Shown piece by piece: positions 31,277-44,160 of a DNA stretch of 64,000 nt. The stretch comes from Nelumbo lutea (Eukaryota; Streptophyta; Magnoliopsida; Proteales; Nelumbonaceae): assembly GCA_022828595.1 (NCBI GenBank), contig JAKGHH010000002.1, positions 84,722,076 to 84,786,075 on the forward strand, in the 5' to 3' direction. The notes under the pieces were generated by a model, which was not told the origin of the DNA, searched no databases, and was given only the letters and a program-made list of their open reading frames with translations. Position 1 is the first letter of the stretch. Every line of letters begins with the position of its first letter. Both the position numbers and the translations under genes were made by a program.

Positions 31277-34200
31277 GTAAGTGATGCCTGATATAATAAT
31301 GTTCAAGGAGAACTGGGTTGTGTTTAAAACTTGGCTAATGAATAGGATTTGGATTTAATTGTTGTTTTCTAGTGACGGGTGTTGAAGATTGTTCCTTTTC
31401 TCTGGCTACCGAAGTTAGTGAAGTCAATTCATGTTGCATGCTTATTGGTCTGCAGCAGAATGGGTTTGTAGTTGTACTGCATTGAGGCGGCATTTTATTT
31501 CCTTGTTTTAGATGTGTAGATAGAGTGAAATTGGGGGCACATTTCAATTGAGATTTGAGAACCAATTTATTTTAGGTGTTTCTGCTGGGAATTTTAGAAA
31601 CTTGGGCCAGTCGCGAGCCTTTCAAAATTTTCTTAAAAAATTTCTCCTATTTTACTTATATCTTATTCTTTTCTTTTTCAATTATAATGATATCATCTAT
31701 TTTTCCTACTTGGTTTAAAGTTTTGTTTACCTTTTTTTGGTCCTTTTCATTTTCTGTCACCTTTAATGTTCGTTTCATTTGTTGCTTGCATTAGGAGACA
31801 TTTTTTTTGAAGAAAGAAGATAATTTGTATCATAAACAAAAAAGGAGAAGGGTATACATGAGAGGATGCACAGGGCCTTGATAGCCTTGATAGAACAAAA
31901 AGAACAAGAACCCAAAAGCTAATTATGTTTACATTAGGAGACTCCTTACCTATTTCACACAGAAAGGTAAACATGACTCTTAGGGCATCTTTTTTATGTC
32001 ATTTTGTTTTCATATTATATTAAACTTTTGAAGCTTATGTGGGCATGGGGCCGGATGATTGGTAAAAACCTGGAGTTCTAAGCATCAATTTAAGATAAAA
32101 GAATATCTTCTGTGTTAACATTTTCATTTTCTTCAGCCTCCATGTCTTTGTTAAGAATTTTATACATTCATTAAGAGTTTTCTGACATTGAAGGAATTTT
32201 TTCCCCTATCCTTTCCTCAATCTTGATCCACAACTTATGTAAGCGAATGATACATTTTTCTAGACACTTGTGTATCATATATCTTTTAGTTTTTTACTGG
32301 TTATGGATACCAATATAAACTTCCCTATTTTCTTTGTTCTCTCTCTTTCTCTCTGCTCATAGTACCAAATCTTTTATTATACTATCATTTATTCTCTGTC
32401 ATTGATTTCTCTTGCACTTGGAGAATGTTTCTTAGCATCATAATTGCCAAATTAGAATTTCTCTTTAAATGATTCTACGTGGTGACTTGATAATTGTATT
32501 AGCAAATAGGGTTTGGGGATTCTTACCTTATCATGATCAACTTACAAATCTATGGAAAAATAAGATGTCTATAATGAAATTGTTTTCATCTTGCTAGGTT
32601 AGAGTGATTAAACTAAAATCAAGGAGCTGCTTTCTTCTTCTTTCAAGTAGTAAGAGCATAGACTTGCAAATCGCTACAGACCTGGTTTAATCCATTCTAA
32701 GTCTATCCGGTCTGGTCTAATTGCCAACCCAGGTCACCAAGTAGTAATCAAAGCAAACAATAAGAATTAGGAATAAATTAAGTGACTAACAACTGTCTGC
32801 ATTAGCTAATGTGGCATGGAAGGTTCCAGAAACCTCTCTACTTAATAATTAGAAAATATAAATAGTAAATATTTAGAAATTAACAGGGAGCTCACTTACT
32901 CCACCGTCATTTTCCCCCAGGTCCTCCCTCCACCGACATTCTCTCTTAGACCCTTTCCCTCACACAGTATCTCTCTTCTCTCAGATAACTGACTAATAGG
33001 GAGCTATGATGGCCTGATCCCTTGCCAGAGGGTATGTAGTGCAGATCCTCTAGGGGTCCAGCCACTTTCCATTCTCCCCGACCCATTTTCGCAGCCCACC
33101 ATCTTCACCAAGTATTTGGGCTTACACAAGTAAAATGGTTAGAAGAGAAAGAGAAGTTAAAAAGTTTGGAAGATGCAAATGGCCAGTTCAACATGCAAGC
33201 TTTCCTAATTCCTACCAATTGGTGAGGGTACCATTTGATGGTGGAAGATTGGAAGTTTTGAGGGGCTAGGAGGGAGTGGGGGCAGAGTGTTGAAGGTGTA
33301 ACGATGTTTAGGTTGTATGGTTTGAGTGGAAGATATAAAGGTTGAGATGGTTGGGTTACTGAAATGATAAAAGGCATCATAAGCCTTTATTTGGGTTCTT
33401 CTTCTTCTTCCTTCTTTGTTTTTTTAATTGGAGAATGGATCTCTTTTGTCAACTAGAGGGTCCAACAGCTGATATTTGAAGGGGTAGGAAGTTTTATTCT
33501 TTGTTTCAATAATGTATTTTGAGGGTAAAGTATGTACTTTAAGGAAAATGAATGTACTGTCTGCTTTTGGATATTTTGGTTATGAGTTATTACCATAGGT
33601 TGTATATTCTTTTTTCTTTCTTTTAATGAATATGTTTTTACTATAAAAAAGGAGTTAACAACATTTTGTGCAATTCAGTCATGGGACACAACCTCAATTT
33701 CCTTGACTGCTGGTTGTGATCTATTCATGCGATATGTAACCAGAACCTCAGCTTTAGAATATGAGGACTTTAATGCTGCAAAGTCTCGTTTGATTGAACG
33801 TGGAGAGAAGTTTGGGGAGATATCTCGCAAGGTATATAAGCTTATTATGGTTTCTGAAGTGACAATTGCAACCAAAAAAATCTATGTGAAATTTGAGTTC
33901 GACCTTTATGTTTCAGGCACGCAGGACCATTGCAATGCTTAGTCAAGATTTTATATTTGATGGTTGTACTATCTTGGTCCATGGTTTCTCAAGAGTTGTA
34001 TTGGAAGTTCTAAGGACTGCAGCACAAAGTAATAAACTCTTCCGGGTTTTGTGCACAGGTTCGTTTTGTCCATTCCTTGGTTCAACTGCAAACAGGCTAA
34101 AAGTGAATGTTTGAGTAGAAATGGCATCTACTTAGAAAATTAGCATAATCACCATTGCCATGCATCTAAATAACTATAAAATAGATTAAAAAAGTAGGTA

Positions 34201-37200
34201 TGCTTGCATTCCGCCATTTAGCAAGATTATTTTTTTCTTTTCAGTTTAGGAGATCAGGCGTCAAGTGAAACATCAATATGTTTGGTTCCTGCATTTTATT
34301 AATTTATCCCAATAAGATGTTTAGAGGTGGTGCTGGGGGTGGTGGGATAATGTGAATCAATGAAGTATATTGTATTTCAAAATTTTTGGTGGGCTCTATC
34401 AAGCGCCTTTTTCTTCTGTTTTACTCTAGAAATGGCCTAACTTTCTCTCTTTACCAAATTCTGTTTCAGCTTCATTGCAGAAGACCTTACCTAATCTCTT
34501 ATAAAATTTGTCTGTATTTTTCTTCTTCCAACCATCCTCCTTTGTTTCCTTCATCTGGTCCAGAAATTTTGGCTTCCCCGTAATAGTATGCTTCATGTGT
34601 TTACTTTTCTCTCAGATTTTTTCTCTATGATCTTGACAATAAACAGGATCTTCTATGTTGTAATTTTTATTGAGTTTGTCTTGGTTTATGAGAACTAGTC
34701 ATGTGCCTTTATTAATTTCTTTGCTAATATTGTTTCTTATTGAATATTAAACACAATAACAATTTCTTCTTCTTCTTCCCTTTTTTGATTGGAAACTGTA
34801 ACTTTCATTACTGAAAAAAGATAAGAGCACAAATGTCAACCGCTCACTACTGGACTGCTGATCCCATAAGCCCCACAATTAACTCAAAGATTACATCACA
34901 GCCCAAACAGATTTTCCCTAGCAGTTCCTTGCTTTGCCAACACATCAGCTAAACCATTAACTGATGTCCTAATCCACTTGAAGAGAGCCCCAACCTCCTT
35001 TGCATAGCTGAAAATTTCTCTCATTTACTGTCTAAAACTCCAAGTCCCCAAACTTTCATTTTGCAACCATCCTAACAGCAACTGAGTCCCCTTCCACCTC
35101 CAGATTGTGAAAACCCCATTGCTTAGCCAGCCTCAAACCTTGAAGTAGGGCCATAATTTCAGCTCTTAGTGAATCTCCCACCTCTATAGGTCCAGAGTAC
35201 AATGCTACTAATCTGTCCTCCCATCTCTGAATACTCCCCCTACTCCAGAAGGGCCCAGATTACCCAAAGAACGTCCATCAAAATTCAGCTTCACTTGTTG
35301 TGCTGAGGGGATCCAATGATCCTGACCCAAATTCCTTGAAGTTGATGAGCTTGCCACCATTAGCTAGACTCTGAAAATATCCTCGACCGAGTAGTCTTTG
35401 AACAACTCAATCGGTTTCAGCCAATGTATGACATTGATGGAAATGGAGTCAATGACTTGTTTCTTAGATCGGTCAGTCCCTTGAAAAATTCTATTATTTC
35501 CTCTCCTCCCAAATTAACCAAAGAATAGTTGCTCTTGTGGTTCTCCACATTATCCTTCCCCTTTTCTTTGGAAGTCTAAAGAAGCTTGTCTTTCCTTGTT
35601 AAAGTGATAATGGTGCAAACCTATCCCTCCTCGGGTTGGGAGTTTTTGTTGGAAATCTTTCCTGGAAAGAATCAACAATTGTGATCTTCTTCAGAAAAAA
35701 AGACCCAAGACTTGTTTATCTCCGCACAGGTGTATTCTTTGCAAAGCAGATGGGGAGAATGGGTACCACTTATTAGTGTCTTGCCATTATGCAAAAGTCA
35801 TTTGGGATTGGGCTTTATCCCTTTTTGGGTGTAGTTGGAACCCTTGTTTGAATGTACAGAGTTTGTTCTCTCCATCTTTTTTCAGCTGGCTAGTGAAAAG
35901 AGGAAGGATAATGTGGAGGAGTATTAGGGCAGCTGTGTGTTGGTCTTTGTGGAAGAAAGAAATTCTAGGTTATTTTTAGATAAGGAGGGGAATGCTAAGA
36001 ACTTAACAGAGTTGATCCACATAAGGGTAGCACATTGGTTGAAATCCCTGGACCTGTTTTCAGACTTTACTGTGGATGATTTGTTGAGAAGATGGAAAGA
36101 AATAGCATGTTCTGCCCAGGTTAAAAGGGTCATAAATCCTTCTTGGATTCCCCCTCCTGCTGGTTATATAAAGCTGAATTTTGATGGCAGTAGCATTGGG
36201 AATCCGGGGCTATTAGGTATTGGGGGAATTTTCAGAAATGAGGAAGGGAATGCCTTAGCCCTTTTCTCTGGCCTGATTGGTGAGGGTGACTCTCTTAGGG
36301 CTGAGATTTTAGCAGCCTTGGAAGGGATTCAAAGGGCAAGAGAACTGAATATTAGGAGACTGATTATTAAAGGCGATTTGGAGGTAGTGGTAAATTGGCT
36401 AAAGGAAGATAAGATTGGAAAGTGGAAATACAGCAATGAGAGGAAAAAGTTCAACTGGTTGGCAATGGATGTTGAGATAAAGTACAGCTGGGTGAAAAGA
36501 ACTGCAAATTCCTTTGCTGATGGGCTAGCTAAGCAAGGGGTGAATAGGGATTTTTGTTTTAGGGGGAGTTAAGATAGTTTACCTCCCCCCGCTTTTCTGT
36601 AACTTATTCTTAATTGAATTCTATAAAGATTTCTGTTATTGATAAAATAAGGCCTACCACATCGGAAGGAGTCCACTTGCAACCAAAGAGATGAAAACAA
36701 ATTCCAAATAAAGTAAACAAAAGGACAAGATATAAATAGATATGTAATTGTCTCACCACAAGCAAGGCACAGGCTACAACATGATGTGATAGGAAGCAAT
36801 TTGGCCTTCTTTGAATCTTATCTAAGGTGTTGACCTTTTGAAGCACCACCACCTCCCAACTCATTTAAAAGTTTTAAATGAGTTGTTTAATTGATGGAGG
36901 GTATGTTGAAGTCCAGTGGGGTCAGCCCATAAGGTATATTTAAGTCTATCTGAATATGCTTATGTCATTTTGTGAAAACTCAGGATATGTTTAGGTCTTT
37001 TACCCAAAAAGTTATTATAATAGTCCAATAGACTGCACTACTTGGATTGTTGCATTACTCTCCATCTTCTTTGATTCTAATTCATATCATGGTTCAAAGT
37101 ATCAATATGATACACCCCGATATCAGGCGTATTGCATCATATCTTTGGGTACCCAATACACCTATTTACAGGTTTTCAGGGACCACTTTTTTTTAATGAA

Positions 37201-38751
37201 TAAAGGTTTATCAATACTTTGAATCATGATTCAGATATGTCAATGTAATAACCTGGGTTTTTCTTACATGCATTTGAAATATGCAGAAGGAAGACCAGAT
37301 AGGACAGGGTTACGATTGGCTAATGAGCTTGCAAAGCTGGATGTTCCTGTAAAGCTTCTAATCGACTCTGCAGTGGCCTATGCAATGGATGAAATTGACA
37401 TGGTGTTTGTTGGGGCTGATGGAGTCGTTGAAAGTGGAGGGATAATCAACATGATGGGAACATATCAGATTGCATTGGTGGCTCATGGCATGAACAAACC
37501 GGTTTATGTGGCTGCTGAAAGTTACAAGGTAATGTTATGGGAATGCATGACTAGTGTAATGTGGTAACATTCCTGGGTAAAAAGTGTAATCAATTGGATT
37601 GCCATAGATTTCCCTTATGTTATCACATGCGTTTTAATGGGAATAAAATTTTGGATGAGATACCTAGAGAAGTCTACTGAATAAGTGAATAATGATCAAT
37701 TTATCAAAAAAAAAAAAAGAATAATGTTCATATGATTTTATTTTTATGACATAGGAGATCTTGGTAGGATTGTTCAACATTAGTGTTGCAATTGGCTGGT
37801 CTATGTCTCTGCATGTAACAGCCCTTTATCAATATTTGTGCCTCCCTGGTACCAACCCAGCCTGAGTTTGGATTTACTTATGCAAGCCCTGGCCTGGTCA
37901 AGGACTGGAATGGTTGGCCCTATAACCAGAAATGTGGATGAAGTCTTAGTAAAGTTATTTATTTTCTTCTTATTGATCCCTTGCTGTTGTTGTTTGTTAT
38001 ATATTTATTTATTTTTTAGCAGTGAGTTTTTAGTACAGACTTGTTGTCATTAGGCACTGGCAGTTGGCACAATGCTCATTATTACATTCTGAGGATGCCC
38101 AAATGTTATGTCAACAAAACTAGTGAAGTGTCACTCTCCAGTCCTAAACAATTCATGATGAGATGGGACCAAATCTATTATGGTGCCCAAACACTTATCT
38201 TCGTTTTTCTTTTTGGAATTTTTCTGTCAGTTAAAATTACATTTGAAAGTTGAACTAATAAAAATATAACATTTGAAAGTTGAAATGTAATATAAAGGTT
38301 ATTGTTTACAAGGACTAATATGTGTCATGAGCTCCTATCTTATCCCTTTTCGTGTGAATGATTAAGATTTATCAATTGGTGTTTTTTAATTGAATTATGT
38401 ATGTATCTGGAGCTTTTTATTTTGAAGAAGATTTAATACCAAATTCATGGTTCAATGGTAAATGCAGATCAATATGCATCCACTTCAAATTCACTGAAAT
38501 TACCTCAGATTATGTAAACATCATTTCTCTGTTTTGCCTTGCAGTTTGCACGTCTCTATCCTCTTCACCAGAAGGACATGGCCCCTGCCCTACGCCCAAT
38601 TGATTTTGGGGTCCCAATACCAAAAGGAGTTGAGGTTGAAACATCTGCTAGGGATTACACCCCTCCCCAGTATCTCACACTTCTGTTTACAGATCTTGGT
38701 GTTCTAACGCCCTCAGTGGTCAGTGATGAACTGATCCAACTGTATTTGTAG
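30833..38751 (+). CDS. EIF2B1: Translation initiation factor eIF2B subunit alpha, five exons, complete
   Basis: The product is the regulatory alpha subunit of eIF2B, the cytosolic GDP/GTP exchange factor for eIF2. Exons 30833-31276, 33679-33831, 33917-34058, 37287-37528 and 38545-38751 have GT-AG borders and consistent phases and give 395 residues. Motifs: ISAYYETRAAHHGVVTSDWL, EATTMMELEIELKKASDSLK, the Rossmann-like core LTAGCDLFMRYVTRTSALEY, LVHGFSRVVLEVLRTAAQ, LIDSAVAYAMDEIDMVFVGA, DGVVESGGIINMMGTYQIAL, and the family C-terminus YLTLLFTDLGVLTPSVVSDE to LIQLYL. The first ATG (MWRRSASFVLDKQ) is chosen because plant orthologues, as I recall them, start this way; a second in-frame ATG is at 30911. 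Exon 1 includes repeated AAACCCTA, a telo-box-like motif common near translation genes. No defect seen. Confidence 0.95.
31800..31931 (-). mobile_element. 132-bp retroposed LINE/SINE tail in eIF2B-alpha intron 1
   Basis: Flanked by the 11-bp direct repeat CATTAGGAGAC (31789-31799 and 31932-31942), with a T-run at its left edge, so the tail is on the minus strand. The rest is too short to assign to a family. Confidence 0.75.
31943..33678 (+). other. Rest of eIF2B-alpha intron 1
   Basis: AT-rich intronic sequence. The stretch 33540-33660 ends in an A-rich, LINE-tail-like run just before exon 2, but no target duplication was found. No gene recognised. Confidence 0.4.
33679..33831 (+). CDS. EIF2B1: eIF2B-alpha exon 2
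   Basis: Residues 149-199, SWDTTSISLTAGCDLFMRYV to GEISRK. The acceptor is attcag and the donor is AAG before gtatat. Both ends are phase 0. Confidence 0.94.
33917..34058 (+). CDS. EIF2B1: eIF2B-alpha exon 3
   Basis: ARRTIAMLSQDFIFDGCTIL to KLFRVLCT. The acceptor is tttcag and the donor is CACAG before gttcgt. The Glu codon is completed in exon 4, 3.2 kb away. Confidence 0.94.
34770..35590 (-). mobile_element. Degenerate L1-like LINE 3' end in eIF2B-alpha intron 3
   Basis: Minus-strand translation gives the segment before RNase H (RIMWRTTRA, then SISINVIHWLKPIELF) and RNase H pieces ([47 protein letters not shown]) with stops and shifts. The tail (poly-T side) is at about 34775-34815. It faces the LINE that starts at about 35600. 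Confidence 0.7.
35600..36650 (+). mobile_element. L1-like LINE 3' end with zinc-binding and RNase H domains
   Basis: Reads a zf-RVT zinc-binding region (CILCKADGENGYHLLVSCHY, about 35730-35800), a frame change near 35940, then RNase H to a stop at 36572. The catalytic residues are visible in LNFDGSSIGNPGLLGIGG, RAEILAALEG, IKGDLEVVV and FADGLAKQG. It ends in a TA-rich tail at about 36640. It is in the same direction as eIF2B-alpha and within its intron 3. RNase H alone (35937-36572) is still open. Confidence 0.85.
36651..36865 (-). mobile_element. LINE zinc-binding (zf-RVT) fragment
   Basis: The minus strand reads VNTLDKIQRR then CLACGETITYLFISCPFVYF and WNLFSSLW, the C/C/H/C pattern between RT and RNase H in plant LINEs. 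No RNase H or tail is attached, so it is a broken piece. Confidence 0.65.
37287..37528 (+). CDS. EIF2B1: eIF2B-alpha exon 4
   Basis: EGRPDRTGLRLANELAKLDV to PVYVAAESYK. It carries the VFVGADGVVESGGIINMMGT stretch typical of the eIF2B alpha/beta/delta and MtnA fold. The acceptor is atgcag and the donor is AAG before gtaatg. Confidence 0.95.
38545..38751 (+). CDS. EIF2B1: eIF2B-alpha exon 5 and stop codon
   Basis: FARLYPLHQKDMAPALRPID to the conserved C-terminus LIQLYL and TAG at 38749-38751. The acceptor is ttgcag. Confidence 0.95.
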   Translation, partial: FARLYPLHQKDMAPALRPIDFGVPIPKGVEVETSARDYTPPQYLTLLFTDLGVLTPSVVSDELIQLYL

Positions 38752-39737
38752 TTTTGACTGAAGCTAATGCCTCCAAGTTGCTCACCGAATTGTTTGGTTA
38801 GCATATTATAACAGACCTTCGATTTACAGTTTACACCTCACTGATGCGTAATGTTACCAACTATACCGAAAAACAGAAACTTACGGGGTGTTCTGGAATG
38901 TGAATGTTTTTGTTTACTTGTTTTTGAAGTTGATAAATCAGCTAAAAAAAGACGAACATATTGTTGAGCTGTGTTTTTGTTTTGAAAAATCAAAGACAAG
39001 CTGGGTCCGTTTAAAAAAATCACCATCAGAACGATGATTTTAAAACAAACACAAAATTTGAAATGCGTATTATATGATTTACGAAAGATTATAAGAGATC
39101 ATTACATTAAAACTTGGTCTTTACCAGAAATTTAAGAATGCCTTTCGGTTTTAATTCTGAAAACAAAAGGCACATATAAGACCAAGGGTTGATGCTTTTG
39201 TTTTAACAACCAACTAGTGGAGGGCCTCTACGTTGGGCATAACATGATGGTAAGTGGCTTGTCAAAGGTATATTGTGCTATAGGAGAAAAACTTGTGAAA
39301 GGTAAATATTTTAATTAAAAGTTTAATGAAAAATATCTATTTAAAATAAATAAAAATTTAAGGATAATAATATATTTAATTTAATAAAATAAATAAATAA
39401 ATAATCATGGCCATCTGGCAATAGAGTGAAAGAGGGAGAGATGGATTTTGCATTTTTGTTTTATATAGTGGAATAATTGTAAATAGATAAATAATAATTA
39501 ATTTAATTTAATAAATAAATAAATAAGTAAATTTAGTTAAATAAATGAGATAGATAGACAATATACATGATTCTATATCTTACTTTGCTAGCAATAATAA
39601 TTGTTAGATTATTAAATTATTAACTAATTAACTAATTCAGTAAAATAAATAAATAAATAGAACTTTATGTATTATCAAGACAAGATGACAAGATTGGTAA
39701 AGGCTATCTCAAATTATTAAATTAATTAATTTAACGT
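38752..39737. other. eIF2B-alpha 3' flank
   Basis: 3' UTR, then AT-rich DNA with TTTAATTTAATAAATAAATA-type low-complexity runs at 39310-39660. No gene recognised. Confidence 0.5.
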
Positions 39738-40370
39738 TGTTAATGGGTTGGGATGAACTATTGGGCTACCGAGCCCATGGACAGGCTTAGCTTGGTTCGT
39801 GGCTTGGCTTGGCCTAAGACTTGGCTCGTGGCACAACATGGACACGTACAGGCTCAGGCTAGAATACAAATTTAATATCTTTTTTAATTTATGTTAAAAT
39901 TTTCATTATTTTTTTCAAAATAAAAAAAAAAAAACATGGCTTAGCCTGGCTCGTGGCCCGACCTAGCCTAAGACTTGGCCTGTGGCACAACACGGGCATG
40001 TGTGGGCTCGGGCCGTATATTATATATAATAATTATATAATATATAATTTTATTTTTAATTTTGTTACATTATTTCATTTTATTATTGCATATATAAACA
40101 ATTATATACATCAAATTTCATATAAAATAAAAATTTAAGATTTTTTTTTTAAATTTTATCTATTTTTTAATTTACGTTAGCTTTTTCATTATTTTTTTCA
40201 AAAATTTTAAAAAACATGGATTAGCCCATTTCATGGCCTGGCCTAAGACTTGGCCCACGGACCAGCCTGGCCCGCGACATGACATAGGCTTGTATAGGCT
40301 CGGACAGGGCGACCCCCTAAAGTATCCCAGGGGAGAGAAGCATGGCCCAACACGGCCCGATTGTAAATAA
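39738..40370. mobile_element. GC/AT mosaic MITE cluster
   Basis: Three GC-rich blocks containing CCTAAGACTTGGC (about 39813, 39967, 40242) and GGCTCG/GGCCCG motifs alternate with AT-rich cores. The composition matches the hAT-type MITE at 20650-21139. Clean termini and target duplications were not found, so boundaries are approximate. Confidence 0.45.
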
Positions 40371-41132
40371 AATGAGAGATAAAGACCATTTTTAATAAAT
40401 ATAAAAATGTAGAAGTTTAGTGGCATCATTGTAAATAATTAGGAATGGCACCATTATAAATAATTACATATTTATTATCAAATATGAAAGAGGAAAAAGA
40501 GAAAGAACAAATTCTGATTGTTTTTTTGTTTTATTTAATGGCATCATTATAATTAATTAAATTATGGTTAAAAGCATAAAAATGGAAAGATAATAAGATT
40601 TATTTAAGTTATATAAAAAGAAAATTTTATTTGGCAAATGCACAGTAATCAGCAATCGGCCCCACAGCCTTTTGCTTTTAGGTTTATGTCGATGATTACT
40701 AGTACCTTAATGCCCAAATTTTGGTTTTCATTCATATAACAATGTAATGATAAGCTTCTGTCTGGAGTTATAAAATGGAGATGATTAAAACCGTGTTTCC
40801 AGACTATCGACAATGGACCGAAGTAAATGATAGTGTTAGCTATTGGCCTATTGCTTGTCCACAGTATTGTGAATTGTGATCTCGTAATACAAGTATAATC
40901 AGTATTTACAATTCGTCGGAATACTAATGTGATGATCATGAAGTAAACTGAATCAAATAGAAATGAGGCAAAGAAGAAATAAGGAGATTGAGAGTAGATA
41001 ATAAACTTCTTATCAATTGATGGTGTCTCTCTTCTCTGGTGGGCCTTGGATATCCCGCTGCCATTAGGGTTGGGCGGTTATGGCTAGGGGGATTGGCTAC
41101 CCCCGACGAAGTTCTTCTCTTATTATTATTAT
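40371..41132. other. Intergenic, no gene seen
   Basis: AT-rich. A 106-codon minus-strand frame at 40936-41256 overlaps the next MITE and looks like chance. Confidence 0.4.
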
Positions 41133-41404
41133 CAGTGTTTTCAAACGGATGGTCGGACCAGAAAAGAGAATCGGTCACTCTTGATTGGTTCTTTTTCAAC
41201 CCCAAACCGTTATTTGGCCCAAAATCATTGATTTGATCAACAAACTGCTGATTCAAGCAGTCAAATGGTTGATCTGGACAATAATTTTTGTTTTAATTTT
41301 TTTTTTGTTAGAGAGGGCCATCCATTCTGTCCAAACAATCGGACCATTCGACCCAAGAACGGGACCCAGAATGGCTCCTTCTCTAATCCATTTTAAAAAC
41401 CTTG
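41133..41404. mobile_element. 272-bp hAT-type MITE
   Basis: Ends CAGTGTTTTCAAA and TTTTAAAAACCTTG are imperfect inverted repeats, flanked by ATTATTAT (41125-41132) and ATTATCAT (41405-41412), an 8-bp target duplication with one change. The interior contains GGTCGGACCA-like repeats. Confidence 0.7.
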
Positions 41405-41412
41405 ATTATCAT

Positions 41413-44160
41413 GTATGAGAAATTTATGGTTCATTCTACCTTAGAAGTTTTTATTATTATTATTTTGTTTTATTAACCAATTCCACCTATGATTCACTAC
41501 CCTTAGAGTTTTGATTTATTTTTCCACTTGTTACTGTCCCAATTGTATAAATGGATAAAGATTTATAGTGCAAAATTTTTAAACTATCATTAAGGTTTAA
41601 TTAATTGATTAACTCTACCTTTACTGTTTACCTACTATCTTGAACTACCCCTATTGTTTCTAACAATTGCCTAAAACCTTCATTTCTCTAACTTTCTGTC
41701 ATACTCCATTGACAATGTGACATCATGTGATTGATTTTTTTTAGTTCCTAAACTACCCTTATTCTCCTCTCTGTTTCCTTTCTACCCTCTCCTTTTCCAT
41801 ATTCCTTACCCGTCTGTGGGGCCCTTGTGAATTAGGGAGGTCGCCCAAGAGTTCCCCCAGCAATAAATACCTAGAAACCCAAAAACCCTATTGGGAATGA
41901 GAGAAATGGTGTGAATTAAGGAGGTTGGCGAAGAATTTCACCCAGAAACCTAGACGATGTGCTATAGGACGAAATTACCGATCACCGAGTGAGGATAGGG
42001 AAAACCCAAAAATAATTAGATTTGTTATTGTGTTTTTAGTGATGTCAGTTGATTTCAGGTAAGAAACATAAAAAAATTGACGATAACCCTCTCATCTCTC
42101 TTTGTTTCTCTCCCTCTTTTCCTCACTCCGTCGTCATGTCTAACCTGGTGACATAGATTTGGCATGGAAAACCTTGCCGTAGAAGTGCCTTGCCTCTCTT
42201 TCCTCGACATTTGCTTCTGATAACTAGGGCTGCTGGGTTTCCTGATGGTGATGCTTTATTTTTGTTATTATTATTTTTCCGTCGGCGGTGCTACGGATTC
42301 ATCAATCACTTGTAACATTAAAAAAGATGCGGAAGATGCGGCTAATTCTTCTATTCTATCCTAGATGGTCGTGGTTCAGGTGATAGAAATTTAAACAATA
42401 TGTTGTGTTATGCAAGACACACCTGTCTCCTCAACACAACACATGGGGCTGTTGGTGCTCCTGCTACTAACGAGAATGCTGCCACCATGAAAAATCCAAT
42501 GAAGCTATTTCTTATGATTCTTTTGTAAATGCTAATGGTGTTGCTTATATGATGAGAAAGTTAAATTACACTCCCGCTGGAACCGGAACTGGTGAAAATG
42601 GAATTGTAGTTACTACTTGCTGCTACTGAGCAACACTACAGTTTGAGGAGGCTTCTGTTACTGAGCAACGTTATAAGCTCTATCCATTCATTTGTCATTT
42701 TTCTTTGTAATCTTTTCATCAGTTTGTCCATAATTGAGTGAGATAAGCTCCACCGTCGCTGTTTCGGTTTTTTTTTTTTTTTTTTTTTCTCTTTTTCTTG
42801 CTTGTTAATTTCCCAAGTTGTACTGTTGTAGTGGTAAATGGAGGATGAATTTAACATGTATTGTAATTATCAAAAAAATAATAAAAATATTTTAAGATAA
42901 TATGTAAATAATAAAGATAGAATTAGTCCATTAGCTAAATCTTAAGGATAATTAAAAAAATTTTCCTAAGATGGACTGAACAATAAAATACAATCCTTAT
43001 ATGCATTAATAGTATGAATGAGAATGGGAGTTATATGCATTAATAGTATAAATAAAAATATTTATTTATTATTATTATTGTTGTTACGCTCAACTTGATT
43101 AAATAAATGTAGGAAAATTGAATTTTGGAATCAACAAAGAAATTCCATTCGCCTTCTATGTTTTAAGCCAAAAAGCTAAAAATTCGGACAGTCTTTATTA
43201 TATAAATTCTGGTTGAATAAATAAGGGTGATTTTAACGGGTCTACGAGATTCCCACTAACGGACCATTGTGGACCATTAACGGGTCTACGAGATTCCCAC
43301 TATAGAGGAGAAGGAGAGTCCAAAAGATGGCCAAGATGTGGTGATGTCATCAGATAATACGCCCCGTCAGTAGCATGGCATCACCACCATATATACATAT
43401 GCTGAATTGTTAACAACAAACGATTTCAGAAAAAAAAAACAAAAAACAAAAAAAGAAGAAGAGCACACACGTGGGTTGGACTTAAGATGCCTCCTATCCT
43501 ATGATTAGATTCTTTTTTCTTTTTTCCTGTGTTCAAATTTGAAAAGTTCCAGCCTTTAGGCCAAGGCTTTACCAAATATATAATCGGATTTGAGAGGACC
43601 CACAAGCAGGATCCATATCCAATCCATTTTAATATGGCCCAAATCAAATCCGACCTTTTTGAACAATAAATGCGTTTACATGGGTTAGATCCAAATATAA
43701 ATTATTCTACTATCATTCAATCGATTTCATAATAAATATTTTTAATAGCTGTCTCAAAGGTATTTGAAAATTCGATTTTAAATTTGAGATTTCATATAAC
43801 CGGTTGAATTTGAATTATTGAATAATAATTAAATTCGAATTTAGATATAGCTTAATTTGATTTCATAAATATTTAAATTTGACTGATTGTTTAATTCTTA
43901 TATATAATATTAATCGGAACCTTTAGGATGCACGATATTTTTTTAACCAATTTACAAATTAGAGTTAGTTGGCTTTAAAAAGTCCTAGATACTTATAAAC
44001 ACTTTATCCTAAACACCATTTTTAGCACCTGATTTTTGCTTAATTTATCATTGAAACCCTATTTTATTTTGAACACTCGATCAGACTGTTCTAATCCTTC
44101 CGAAGTACTTAAAAAATCCCAAACACCATCATTGGATTTAGAACCTCCTAAAATATCTAC
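41413..44160. other. Intergenic, AT-rich
   Basis: No gene recognised. Bases 42460-42620 look weakly coding on the plus strand (NANGVAYMMRKLNYTPAGTG) but match no family I know. A 25-bp direct repeat lies at 43234-43258 and 43278-43302. Confidence 0.4.
43234..43302. repeat. 25-bp direct repeat, 44-bp period
   Basis: TAACGGGTCTACGAGATTCC plus five further bases occurs identically at 43234-43258 and 43278-43302. The spacer contains its own small repeat (GGACCATT twice). Confidence 0.9.

Noticed and set aside
37687..37723. Possible tiny retroposed tail in eIF2B-alpha intron 4
   Set aside because: AATAATGATCA and AATAATGTTCA flank an A-run, but the insert is too short and the repeat imperfect; chance cannot be excluded.
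40936..41256. 106-codon minus-strand frame
   Set aside because: It overlaps the MITE at 41133-41404 and has no recognisable domain or codon bias.
42460..42620. Weakly protein-like plus-strand stretch (NANGVAYMMRKLNYTPAGTG)
   Set aside because: It is short, needs a frame change to continue, and matches no family I know. Left as intergenic; a blastx search would decide.
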